Under the pieces are notes generated by a model. It saw only the letters and a program-made list of their open reading frames with translations. It did no database searches and was not told the origin of the DNA. Below, piece after piece: positions 17,546-25,533 of a DNA stretch of 64,000 bases. Numbering within the stretch: the first letter of the stretch is position 1; the number at the start of each line of letters is the position of its first letter. The position numbers and the translations under genes were made by a program. Origin of the DNA: Novosphingobium sp. NDB2Meth1 (GTDB lineage: Bacteria > Pseudomonadota > Alphaproteobacteria > Sphingomonadales > Sphingomonadaceae); contig NZ_FPEH01000011.1 of the NCBI RefSeq assembly GCF_900117425.1, positions 860,276 through 924,275 on the forward strand, written 5' to 3'.

Positions 17546-18131
17546 CGAGGATGCCCTTGGTGCTCGGCACGGCATCGCCTTTTCGCGGATCGATCTCGAC
17601 CGCGCTGCGCATCGCCCGGGCAAAGCCCTTGTAGATGCCTTCGATGATATGGTGGTTGTTCGAGCCGTAGAGGCATTCGATGTGGAGCGTGATCCCGGCG
17701 GCCTGGCTGATCGACTGGAACCAGTGCTCGAACAGCTCGGTATCCATCTCGCCAAGACGCGGCTGCGTGAACTGTGCCTTCCACACCAGCACCGGACGAC
17801 CGGAAATATCCAGCGCCACGCGGGCCAGCGCCTCGTCCATCGGTGAATAGGCCGTACCGTAGCGGGTGATGCCCTTCTTGTCGCCGAGTGCCTGCGCGAT
17901 CGCCTGCCCCAGCGCGATGGCGCTGTCTTCGGTCGTGTGGTGCTGGTCGACGTGGAGGTCGCCCTTCACGTGGCAGGTCACGTCGATCAGCGAATGGCGG
18001 CTGAACTGCTCGATCATGTGGTCGAGAAAACCGATCCCGGTGTTCACATCGAACGTCCCGGTGCCATCGAGGTTCACGGCGACCTTGATGTCGGTTTCGT
18101 GCGTGGTGCGGGCGATCGATCCGGTGCGCAT
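17538..18131 (-). CDS. hisB: Imidazoleglycerol-phosphate dehydratase HisB
   Basis: A 197-residue monofunctional IGPD. The manganese-binding repeats are visible as [11 protein letters not shown] and [16 protein letters not shown] in the first half, then [15 protein letters not shown] in the second. It is the first his gene seen, so the promoter of this operon should lie in the 93-bp gap to sspB (18132-18224), divergent from it. Confidence 0.97.
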   Translation of the reverse strand: MRTGSIARTTHETDIKVAVNLDGTGTFDVNTGIGFLDHMIEQFSRHSLIDVTCHVKGDLHVDQHHTTEDSAIALGQAIAQALGDKKGITRYGTAYSPMDEALARVALDISGRPVLVWKAQFTQPRLGEMDTELFEHWFQSISQAAGITLHIECLYGSNNHHIIEGIYKGFARAMRSAVEIDPRKGDAVPSTKGILGG

Positions 18132-18224
18132 GAGGGCGGCCTATAGGCCACTTCCGGCCAGAATCAATTGCCTGCACGCTACGCCCCCTTGACCCGCGCG
18201 GTGCACCAAGCCACCTTGGGGGTG

Positions 18225-18716
18225 ATGAGCGACGGACCTGACAGCCTGATCCCCTACGACGAAATCGTGCAGGAAGCCCTGCGCGCGGTGGTCGGCCGCG
18301 TGCTCGGCCAGGTCGAAAGCGCGGGCGGCATGCTTCCCGGCGCGCACCATTTCTACATCACGTTCAAGACCGGCGCCCCCGGCGTGGCCATCCCGCCGCG
18401 CCTCAAGGAGCGCTTTCCGGACGAGATGACGATCGTGCTCCAGAACAAGTTCTGGGATTTGAAGGTCACGCCCGAAGGCTTCAGCGTCGGCCTTTCGTTC
18501 AACCAGATCCCGTCCACGCTGGTGGTTCCGTTCAGCGCGATCACCGCGTTCGTCGATCCGGCGGTCGATTTCGGCCTGCAGTTCCAGACCTCGGGCGACG
18601 CCGAGGAAGACGAAGCGCTGCACGACGCGGAGAACGATTCGCCCGAGGGCAACGAGCCGACGGGCTCCGATGACGGCTCCAACGTCGTCACCGTGGATTT
18701 CGGCCGCAAGAAGTGA
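18225..18716 (+). CDS. sspB: SspB-type ClpXP adaptor
   Basis: A 163-residue protein of the alphaproteobacterial SspB family. The Sm-like domain (about 20-125: FYITFKTGAPGVAIPPRLKERFPDE..., then VPFSAITAFVDP) binds ssrA-tagged substrates and the tail ends in VVTVDFGRKK, the ClpX-binding XB motif region. The middle linker is acidic. It should deliver tagged proteins to ClpXP. Start at the ATG 18225; a GTG directly upstream is possible. Divergent from hisB. Confidence 0.9.
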   Translation: MSDGPDSLIPYDEIVQEALRAVVGRVLGQVESAGGMLPGAHHFYITFKTGAPGVAIPPRLKERFPDEMTIVLQNKFWDLKVTPEGFSVGLSFNQIPSTLVVPFSAITAFVDPAVDFGLQFQTSGDAEEDEALHDAENDSPEGNEPTGSDDGSNVVTVDFGRKK

Positions 18717-19099
18717 CCGCCTCCGGCAAGCAGGCTCCGGAAGCACCAGAAGTCCCTGCCGAATCGCCTGATCCGGTCGGCCCGCTCACCCGCACGATCC
18801 TTGCCGGCATCGCCATGCGCGCGGGCTCCCGGCTGCTGAAACAAGGCGTCGACCGCGGCATTCTCGGCGCCGCGCCCGAAGTGCTGAAGTCGGCCGCCAA
18901 GGCTGCGGGCGCAAAAGCGGCGGAAAAGGCCGCCAAAGTACCCAGGCCCAAGCGCGGCATCGGCACGCGCCTGATCACCGCCGCCGCCACGCGCATCGCC
19001 ACGCGCTCGGTTCCCGGCGCCATTGTCGTCGGCGGCGCATTGCTCGCCAAGACGCTCCACGAGCACCGCAAGAATCGCCCAAAGGCCAAGCGCCCTTGA
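18713..19099 (+). CDS. Small hypothetical protein downstream of sspB
   Basis: A 128-residue basic protein from a GTG overlapping the sspB stop. It is Ala/Lys-rich in the centre (helical AAKAAGAKAAEKAAK) and has a hydrophobic segment near the C-terminus (VPGAIVVGGALLAKTL) that could be a membrane helix. I recognise no family. The 4-bp overlap with sspB suggests co-translation; it is followed by gmk after 31 bp. Confidence 0.65.
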   Translation: MTASGKQAPEAPEVPAESPDPVGPLTRTILAGIAMRAGSRLLKQGVDRGILGAAPEVLKSAAKAAGAKAAEKAAKVPRPKRGIGTRLITAAATRIATRSVPGAIVVGGALLAKTLHEHRKNRPKAKRP

Positions 19100-19130
19100 C
19101 CCGGAGGGCAGGCATGCGCCAACAGCGCGC

Positions 19131-19784
19131 ATGGTCCAGCCGACTCCCCAGTCCTCCGACGCGCTCCACCGCCGCGGCCTCATGTTCATCCTGTCCTCGC
19201 CCTCGGGCGCCGGCAAGACGACGATCTCGCGCATGCTGCTCGAAGGCGATCCCGCGATCCGCCTCTCCGTTTCCGCCACCACGCGCCCGATGCGCCCCGG
19301 CGAAGTCGACGGGAAGGACTACCACTTCGTCACGCAGGAGCAGTTCGACCAGATGATCGAGGACGAGCAGTTCCTCGAATGGGCGCACGTCTTCGGCCAC
19401 AGCTACGGCACCCCCAAGGCGCAAGTTAAGGCCGGCCTGCGCGAGGGGCAGGACTTCCTCTTCGACATCGACTGGCAGGGCACGCAGCAGCTCTACCAGA
19501 AGCTTGAGACCGACGTGGTCCGCGTCTTCCTCCTGCCCCCCAGCATCGACGAACTGCGCCGCCGCCTGACCGGTCGCGGCACGGACAGCGCCGAGGTCAT
19601 CGCCGCCCGCATGGAACGTGCCCGCGCCGAAATCAGCCACTGGGACGGCTACGACTACGTCGTGGTCAACGACGATATCGAGGAATGCTTCGCCAAGGTG
19701 CGCGAAATTCTCCACGCCGAACGCATGAAGCGCGCCCGCCAGACGGGCCTGATCGGCTTCGTGCGCGAACTGATGCGGCCTTAG
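19131..19784 (+). CDS. gmk: Guanylate kinase
   Basis: A 217-residue P-loop kinase converting GMP to GDP. The Walker A motif SSPSGAGKTT, the GMP-binding SATTRPMRPGEVDGKDY and the DIDWQGTQQL segment are all present. The start at ATG 19131 gives a short N-terminal extension before the P-loop compared with the E. coli enzyme; the ATG nearer the P-loop (RRGLMFIL) cannot be excluded. The stop overlaps that of the convergent SRPBCC gene. Confidence 0.95.
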   Translation: MVQPTPQSSDALHRRGLMFILSSPSGAGKTTISRMLLEGDPAIRLSVSATTRPMRPGEVDGKDYHFVTQEQFDQMIEDEQFLEWAHVFGHSYGTPKAQVKAGLREGQDFLFDIDWQGTQQLYQKLETDVVRVFLLPPSIDELRRRLTGRGTDSAEVIAARMERARAEISHWDGYDYVVVNDDIEECFAKVREILHAERMKRARQTGLIGFVRELMRP

Positions 19785-20236
19785 AGCAGCGCCGCCAGTT
19801 GCGCCAATTGCCCCGGCAGGGCGGCAGCCGAAGTCTCCAGCGCCTCGTTCCGCGCTTCCGGCCCCGGATAGCGCTCATGAAACGTCAGCAGGGTTCCACC
19901 GTCCGCTGCGGCAAAGGTCACTGTCGTGACGGCCCCATCGGGGTCCTCGGCGTTGGTCCACACGATCCGCGCATCGGGGACGACCTCAGGATAGATCCCG
20001 TGAAACGCCATGGTGCCATCCTCGTCGAAGGCATAGACCAGCCGATAGGCCCCCCCGGTGCGCAGGTCGATTGCGCAGTCCTGCAGGGTCACGCCCGAAC
20101 CTTCCGGTGCCCACCACTGCCGAAACAGTGCAGCATCGGCAAACGCGCGGAAGACAGCGGCCGGGGCGGCAGCGAACCGGCGCACAATGGCAAGCTCGCG
20201 ATCTCCTATGGCTTGCGCTGTCCCGTTGTCATCCAT
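19781..20236 (-). CDS. SRPBCC-fold (AHSA1/ActA-like) protein
   Basis: A 151-residue START-like hydrophobic-cavity protein. The typical pattern RFAAAPAAVFRAFADAALFRQWWAPEG near the N-terminus and VTTVTFAAADGGTLLTFHE strands identify the AHSA1 type. These proteins bind lipophilic ligands or act on unstable intermediates; the ligand is unknown. ATG at 20236 has GGGAGG 8 bases upstream. It is the last gene of a minus-strand set (acyl-CoA dehydrogenase, SDR, SMP-30) with 2-bp spacing from SMP-30. Confidence 0.8.
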   Translation of the reverse strand: MDDNGTAQAIGDRELAIVRRFAAAPAAVFRAFADAALFRQWWAPEGSGVTLQDCAIDLRTGGAYRLVYAFDEDGTMAFHGIYPEVVPDARIVWTNAEDPDGAVTTVTFAAADGGTLLTFHERYPGPEARNEALETSAAALPGQLAQLAALL

Positions 20237-20238
20237 GG

Positions 20239-21120
20239 TCAGGGCCTCCCAGCCCGGCAGGCGTCCACCTCGGCCACCAGCACCACGCCCTTCGCCGCGC
20301 TCCTCGCCACTTCCGCATCGCTGCTCGGCGCGCAGAGCATGAACAAGTGCCGCCCCTCCGGCCCGCCCAGCATGCAGGCATAGCAAGGCATTGCGCCGGT
20401 CGAGACAACCTCCAGCACCTCGCCGCCCTCGGCAATCCGCACGCATTCGGGCGCGATGGGGTTGGCGATCCACACGGCCCCATCGGCATCGAGCGCAATC
20501 CCGTCCGGCACGCGCGGCCCGGTCTCGGCCCAGACGCGGCGCCCTGAAAGCGCCCCGCCCTCGCCGATATCGAACGCCGTCAACCGCGCACCCAGCGTCT
20601 CGCCGATGATCAGCGTCCTGCCGTCGGGCGTGATCACCGTGCCGTTGGGAAAGCTCATGTCCGGCGCGGCGACCGCGACGCTGCCGTCCGACTGCACCAG
20701 CACCAGATTGGCCTTGGGATGATCCGCCAGCACCGCCGGGACACCCCGCGCGCGCAGTTCATGGTCGAGATCGAAGCCGAAGTTGCCGACATAGGCGCGG
20801 CCCTCGCTATCCACCACCATGTCGTTGCAAAGATGCGCGGTCAGGTCCGCCAGATCGGCATGCAGCGCCAGCCGCCCATCCGGCCAGCGCCGCCACACCT
20901 GCCGCTTGCGCATGGATACGAACAGCAGCGAGCCATCGGGCATCCACCCCAGCCCCGATGGCTGGTCATCCAGCTCCAGCTCGATCCGGTGGTCCCCCGA
21001 GAGGTCCACCGATCGGATGGTGTGGCTGTAGAAATCGCTGAACCACAGTCGCCCCTCATGCCAGCGCGGCCCCTCGCCGAAGTGGAACCCGTCGGCAAGT
21101 TGGCGGACCGCGCGGCTCAT
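20239..21120 (-). CDS. SMP-30/gluconolactonase-family hydrolase
   Basis: A 293-residue six-bladed propeller. FHFGEGPRWHEGRLWFSDF at the N-terminus carries the family Glu metal ligand, and ARVPDGIALDADG-type positions (here GPRVPDGIALDADGAVWIAN) carry the second set. Members hydrolyse lactones with a divalent metal. In a catabolic cluster a lactonase is a plausible substrate-opening step, but this is inference. It starts 4 bp after the upstream SDR stop and is followed by the SRPBCC gene. Confidence 0.85.
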   Translation of the reverse strand: MSRAVRQLADGFHFGEGPRWHEGRLWFSDFYSHTIRSVDLSGDHRIELELDDQPSGLGWMPDGSLLFVSMRKRQVWRRWPDGRLALHADLADLTAHLCNDMVVDSEGRAYVGNFGFDLDHELRARGVPAVLADHPKANLVLVQSDGSVAVAAPDMSFPNGTVITPDGRTLIIGETLGARLTAFDIGEGGALSGRRVWAETGPRVPDGIALDADGAVWIANPIAPECVRIAEGGEVLEVVSTGAMPCYACMLGGPEGRHLFMLCAPSSDAEVARSAAKGVVLVAEVDACRAGRP

Positions 21121-21124
21121 GGCG

Positions 21125-21925
21125 TCACTCCCCCAGCGGGTTGACGGGATTCTCGGGAATCCACGCGTTCACGATGCCGCCGTCAATCGGCAGCGGCGTA
21201 CCGACCACATAATCCCCCGCACGGCTGGCGAGGAAGATCGCGCCGCCCGCCATGTCTTCCAGATTGCCGATGCGCTTGGATGGGATGCCCCGCGCCGACG
21301 CTTCAGGGTTCTTCGCCGCCGCCTTGTTCATTTCCGAAGCGAAGGCGCCCGGGCAGATCGCGTTGACGATGATGTTGTCCTTGACGAGGCGCGCGGCCAT
21401 GCGCCGTGTCAGGTGCACCAGCGCCGCTTTCGAGGCCTGATAGCTGTAGGTCTCCCACGGGTTCACGCGCAGGCCATCAACCGAGGCAATGTTGATCACC
21501 TTGGCCGGGCGCTCGCCGGCAGCGGCCTTGAGCAGACCATGCAGCTTCTGCGTCAGGAAGAACGGCGTCTTGACGTTGAGGTTCATCACCTTGTCCCAGC
21601 CCATTTCCGGGAAATCGTCGAACTCCGCGCCCCACGCGACGCCCGCATTGTTGACGAGGATGTCGATCCGGCTCTCGCGCTGGGCCAGGTCCTCGGCCAG
21701 CGCCTCGATCCCCGCAAAGGTCGAGATATCGCCCGGCAGCGCGATGCATTTGGGCCCGAGTTCGGCGGCGGTTTCCTCGACCACAGCAGCCTTGCGCGCC
21801 GTGATGTAGACTCGCTCGCAGCCCGCCGCGATGAAGCCTTCGGCAATCATCCGCCCGATCCCGCGCGAACCGCCCGTCACCACCGCGACGCGGCCTTCGA
21901 GGCTGAAAAGCTTGGCAAAATCCAT
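21125..21925 (-). CDS. Short-chain dehydrogenase/reductase
   Basis: A 266-residue classical SDR. TGGSRGIG at the N-terminus, NNAG, the catalytic Ser (NIASVDG) and YSYQASKAAL are all intact. The C-terminus reads FASRAGDYVVGTPLPIDGGI, typical for FabG-like enzymes. It is likely NAD(P)-dependent and acts on a hydroxyacyl or alcohol substrate of the surrounding pathway. Start ATG 21925; 11 bp after the acyl-CoA dehydrogenase stop. Confidence 0.88.
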   Translation of the reverse strand: MDFAKLFSLEGRVAVVTGGSRGIGRMIAEGFIAAGCERVYITARKAAVVEETAAELGPKCIALPGDISTFAGIEALAEDLAQRESRIDILVNNAGVAWGAEFDDFPEMGWDKVMNLNVKTPFFLTQKLHGLLKAAAGERPAKVINIASVDGLRVNPWETYSYQASKAALVHLTRRMAARLVKDNIIVNAICPGAFASEMNKAAAKNPEASARGIPSKRIGNLEDMAGGAIFLASRAGDYVVGTPLPIDGGIVNAWIPENPVNPLGE

Positions 21926-21936
21926 ATCAGGTATCC

Positions 21937-23076
21937 TCAATAGCCGCTGAGCTGCGCAACGCGCTCGGCATGGTAATTGGCATCGCCCATGAACTCGGTC
22001 AGCGCGCGTTCGCGCTTCATGTAGAGCCCGATGTCGTATTCGTCGGTCATGCCCACGCCGCCGTGCATCTGCACGCCTTCGCGCACCGCAAGGTTGCACG
22101 CGCGCGCCGCCTTGGCCTTGGCGACCGAGACCATCAGCTCGGCCCGTTCCGAACCGCCATCGAGCAGCTGCTGCGCCTTGATCACCACTGCCTCGGCGAT
22201 CTCCAGCTCCGAATAGAGGTGCGCCGCACGGTGCTGCAGTGCCTGGAATTCGCCGATCAGCTTGCCGAACTGCTTGCGCGTCTTGAGGTAGCCGGTCGTC
22301 ATCGCGAAGGCCCCACCGGCTACGCCGGTCTGCTCCGCCGCCGCACCGATGCGCCCCGCGCTGAGCACCTTGTTCAGCACTGCGCGCCCGCCATCGACTT
22401 CGCCGATCACGCTCGAACCATCGAGCTCCACGCCATCAAAGCGAACGTGGCTGGCGAGGGAGCTATCGACCAGTCGCACCGCATTGTGCCCGATCCCCGC
22501 CGCGTCCTTGGGCACGGCAAACAGCGTCACGCCGTCGGCATCTCTGTCGCTGCCGGACGTACGCGCCGCCACGATGATCGCATCCGCCGACGTGCCATGA
22601 ATGACGAAGTCCTTGGCGCCCGTCAGGCGGAAGCCATTGCCCGCCTTCTCGGCGCGGCAGGCGATCTTCTCTGGCTTGTGCTTGGCGCCTTCGTCGATGG
22701 CCATGGCCAGCACCGTCTCGCCCGCGATGATCCCCGGCAGCCAGCGCCCGCGCAGGTCGTCCGACGCGTGGTTCAGCGCGGTCACGCCCATCACCGACGT
22801 CGTCAGGAACGGCGAGGGCGTCAGGTTGCGCCCGATCTCGGCGAGCACGATGCCCGCCTCGACATGGCCCATGGAGAGCCCGCCGTCTGCCTCGGCGGCC
22901 AGCATGCCGGTGAGGCCCATCTCGGCAAACTGCTTCCACAAGCCGTGGCCGAAGCCGTCCTTGCAATTGATGTCGCGCCAGTGGCGCAGCTGCTTCTTGA
23001 TCCCGCCCTCGTCGGCCATGAAGCCGGTGACGCTCTCGGCCAGCATGGCCTGATCTTCGGTATGGTACAGCGGCAT
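21937..23076 (-). CDS. Acyl-CoA dehydrogenase, probable non-catalytic (beta) subunit
   Basis: A 379-residue acyl-CoA dehydrogenase fold with the C-terminal HGGVGMTDEYDIGLYMKR helix. The position that reads YEGT in MCAD-type enzymes, where the Glu is the catalytic base, reads MGDANYH, so the base is missing. This is the pattern of the inactive-looking subunit of heteromeric (alpha2beta2) acyl-CoA dehydrogenases. The gene lies 150 bp downstream of a second ACAD gene that keeps the Glu. The enzyme should use FAD to desaturate a CoA thioester, perhaps a bulky ring-containing one. Pairing is inferred, not proved. Confidence 0.82.
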   Translation of the reverse strand: MPLYHTEDQAMLAESVTGFMADEGGIKKQLRHWRDINCKDGFGHGLWKQFAEMGLTGMLAAEADGGLSMGHVEAGIVLAEIGRNLTPSPFLTTSVMGVTALNHASDDLRGRWLPGIIAGETVLAMAIDEGAKHKPEKIACRAEKAGNGFRLTGAKDFVIHGTSADAIIVAARTSGSDRDADGVTLFAVPKDAAGIGHNAVRLVDSSLASHVRFDGVELDGSSVIGEVDGGRAVLNKVLSAGRIGAAAEQTGVAGGAFAMTTGYLKTRKQFGKLIGEFQALQHRAAHLYSELEIAEAVVIKAQQLLDGGSERAELMVSVAKAKAARACNLAVREGVQMHGGVGMTDEYDIGLYMKRERALTEFMGDANYHAERVAQLSGY

Positions 23077-23134
23077 GGATGCACTCCTAAGCCTTTAAAA
23101 AGTCAGAAAATCCGAAACCCAGATCCCCAACTCC

Positions 23135-23204
23135 GCTCACCCTGAGCTTGTCGAAGGGTGCTGGCACCACGGCCGCGCCCGATGCTTCGACAAGCTCAGC
23201 ATGT
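23135..23204. repeat. REP-like inverted pair (GAGCTTGTCGAAG family)
   Basis: gctcaccctgagcttgtcga begins at 23135 and its reverse-complement partner cttcgacaagctcagcat begins at 23185. Related pairs occur at 40495 and 53087 in this window. It occupies the 150-bp gap between the two acyl-CoA dehydrogenase genes. Confidence 0.8.
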
Positions 23205-23226
23205 GCGGTTGGTGGGGGATTGCTCG

Positions 23227-24387
23227 TTACGCCCCCGGCAGCTCGAGAATGCGCTTGGCGACGACGTTGAGCATGACCTCGCTCGTGCCGCCCTCGATCG
23301 AATTGGCCTTGGTCCGCAGCCATGACCGCGCCGGTGCGCCGCCGCGTGTTTCCTCGCTTTCCCACTCCAGCGCCGTGCTGCCGCCCGCCGCCATCAGCAG
23401 CTCGTGCCGCCGCTTGTTGAGCTCGGTGCCCGCGTACTTCATCATGTTGGGCTTGGCGGGGTGTGCCTTGCCGACCTTGATCTCGTCGAGGAACTTCTCC
23501 CCGCACGCCGCAAAGGCCAGCGCATCGATATCGAATTGCGCCAGTTCCGCCCGCAGCATCGGATCATCAAGCCCGTTGCGCGTCAGCACCTTGCCGATCG
23601 TGCTCGTCTGCTCGCCGCCGCCTGCGCCCGAAATCATCTCGCGCTCGTGGCCGAGAAGGTACTTCGCCACATCCCATCCCCGGTTGAGCTGGCCGACGAT
23701 CTGGTGCTTGGGCACCACCACGTTGTCGAAGAAGGTCTCGCAGAACGGCGAATTGCCGCTGATCAGCTTGATCGGCTTCGTCGTCACGCCCGGCGTCGTC
23801 ATGTCGAACAGCAGGAAGCTGATCCCCTGATAGACATTGGTCTTGTCCGTGCGGACGAGGCAGAAGATCCAGTCGGCCTTGTCGGCATAGCTCGTCCAGA
23901 TCTTCTGGCCGTTGACCACCCAGTGGTCGCCCTTGTCCTCGCCGTAGGTTTGCAAGGCGACGAGGTCGGACCCCGAACCCGGCTCCGAGTAGCCCTGGCA
24001 CCAGCGGATCTCGCCGCGCGCGATCTGACCCAGGTACAGCACCTTCTGCTCTTCGGTACCGAACTTCAGCAGCGCCGGCCCGAGCATCCAGATGCCGAAG
24101 CTCGACAGCGGCGGCCGCGCCCCGGCGCGCGCCAGTTCCTCGCGCCAGATCTTGGCTTCAGGCGGGCTCATTCCCGCGCCGCCATAGGGCTTGGGCCAAT
24201 CCGGCACGGTGTAGCCCTTGGCCGCGCAGACCTCCATCCAGGCTTTCTGCGCCGCGCTCTTGAACACGAAATTGCGCCCGCCCCAGCAGATGTCGTCCTC
24301 GCCCTGCACGGGCTTGCGCATCTCTTCCGGGCAGTTCGCCTCGATCCACGCGCGGATTTCCGCGCGGAAAGCTTCCAGCTCCGACAT
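23227..24387 (-). CDS. Acyl-CoA dehydrogenase, probable catalytic (alpha) subunit
   Basis: A 386-residue acyl-CoA dehydrogenase with QGYSEPGSGSDL and NGQKIWTSYADKADW around the flavin and substrate pocket. The C-terminus has NSIEGGTSEVMLNVVAKRIL, which keeps the catalytic Glu position. Together with the next gene downstream, which lacks it, this looks like a heteromeric enzyme of the kind used for steroid-type side chains. Its start (ATG 24387) has AGGAG at 24396-24400, directly next to the operator at 24404. Confidence 0.87.
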   Translation of the reverse strand: MSELEAFRAEIRAWIEANCPEEMRKPVQGEDDICWGGRNFVFKSAAQKAWMEVCAAKGYTVPDWPKPYGGAGMSPPEAKIWREELARAGARPPLSSFGIWMLGPALLKFGTEEQKVLYLGQIARGEIRWCQGYSEPGSGSDLVALQTYGEDKGDHWVVNGQKIWTSYADKADWIFCLVRTDKTNVYQGISFLLFDMTTPGVTTKPIKLISGNSPFCETFFDNVVVPKHQIVGQLNRGWDVAKYLLGHEREMISGAGGGEQTSTIGKVLTRNGLDDPMLRAELAQFDIDALAFAACGEKFLDEIKVGKAHPAKPNMMKYAGTELNKRRHELLMAAGGSTALEWESEETRGGAPARSWLRTKANSIEGGTSEVMLNVVAKRILELPGA

Positions 24388-24403
24388 GGCTTTTGCTCCT
24401 CTC

Positions 24404-24419
24404 TTAATCGAGAGGTTAA
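24404..24419. promoter_or_regulatory. 16-bp palindrome, candidate TetR-type operator (copy 1)
   Basis: TTAATCGAGAGGTTAA. It sits beside the Shine-Dalgarno of the minus-strand acyl-CoA dehydrogenase, in the region between the divergent halves of the catabolic island. It matches the site at 25470 at 13 of 16 positions. Confidence 0.55.
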
Positions 24420-24574
24420 GGCGACTCGCCGCGCGCTGGCAAGCGCCGATTTTGCCAAGGTTTTCCGCCAATCGCGCGGGCCCCGCATGCCGTAGCGTAA
24501 AGCCGATCGGCATTGACGAAGAGCCGCTTGAGCCTAAGCTCGCGCCAAAATCATAAGCAGATGGAGAGGTTCCC

Positions 24575-25441
24575 ATGCGATTCCACAACAAGACCGTCGT
24601 CGTCACCGGCGCCGCTTCCGGCATTGGCCGCGCCACCGCACTCCTGTTCGCTGCCGAGGGCGCCAAGGTCTACGCCGCCGATATCGACGAGGCCGGCCTC
24701 GCGCAGACCGCTGCCGAATCCAACGGCGAAGTCCACACCGTGCGCTGCGACGTCTGCGTGACCGAGGACATCAAGGCGCTGATGGACCGCGCCGCAGCCG
24801 AGACCGGCGGGATCGACGCCGTCTTCAACAATGCCGGCGCAGGCGGCGACATGGCCAAGATCGACGAGATCGAGCCCGAGGGCTGGGACCGCACGATGCA
24901 CCTCCTGCTCCGCTCGGTCGCCTTCGGCATCCGCTACGCCGTGCCGCACATGATCGGCCGCCCATCTACACGAACAGGGGGCGCCGCCATCGTCAACACC
25001 TCCTCGGTCGCCGCCGTCGGCCCGGGCTACTCGCCCAATGCCTATGCTGTCGCCAAGGCAGGCGTCCTCCACCTCACCAAGACCAGCGCCGCCGACCTTG
25101 CCCGTCACCAGATCCGCGTGAACGCCGTCCAGCCCGGCTTCATCAACACCAACATCTTCACCACCTCGCTCGAAGTTCCCGCCGAACTCGAAGCGCAGGC
25201 CAAGGGCGCCATCGCGATGATGAGCCAGGCCGCCCAGCCCGTCGCGCGCGGCGGCCAGCCGAGCGACATTGCCGAAGCCGTGGCGTACCTGTGCAGCGAG
25301 GCGGCAAGCTTCGTGAACGGCACCTCGATCATCGTCGACGGCGGCCTCACCATCGGCCCGCGCCATTCGTGGGATCCCGAAGTGCCTGACCTGTTCGAAG
25401 CGCTCCGCCAGATGAAAGCGGCAGCCGAAGCACAGGCCTGA
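24575..25441 (+). CDS. Short-chain dehydrogenase/reductase
   Basis: A 288-residue SDR with TGAASGIG, NNAG, NTSSVAAV and YAVAKAGV, so the active site is intact. DID after strand 2 (YAADIDEAG) predicts preference for NAD(H). A C-terminal extension past GTSIIVDGGLT is longer than in FabG. It is the first plus-strand gene of the island, preceded by the SD GGAGAGG. It is followed by the operator at 25470 and the ACAD10/11-type dehydrogenase. Confidence 0.88.
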   Translation: MRFHNKTVVVTGAASGIGRATALLFAAEGAKVYAADIDEAGLAQTAAESNGEVHTVRCDVCVTEDIKALMDRAAAETGGIDAVFNNAGAGGDMAKIDEIEPEGWDRTMHLLLRSVAFGIRYAVPHMIGRPSTRTGGAAIVNTSSVAAVGPGYSPNAYAVAKAGVLHLTKTSAADLARHQIRVNAVQPGFINTNIFTTSLEVPAELEAQAKGAIAMMSQAAQPVARGGQPSDIAEAVAYLCSEAASFVNGTSIIVDGGLTIGPRHSWDPEVPDLFEALRQMKAAAEAQA

Positions 25442-25469
25442 ACTTTCTGCGCTTGATCTGGCGCAAGGT

Positions 25470-25485
25470 TTAACCGACAGATTAA
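25470..25485. promoter_or_regulatory. 16-bp palindrome, candidate TetR-type operator (copy 2)
   Basis: TTAACCGACAGATTAA, flanked by T and A so that TTTAA-N8-TTAAA is symmetric. It lies 49 bp upstream of the next acyl-CoA dehydrogenase start. Same motif as at 24404 (13 of 16 identical). Confidence 0.55.
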
Positions 25486-25533
25486 ATCAAGAGACAAGAA
25501 CGGTGCCGCCCGGCGCACCGCAGGAGAGCAAAC

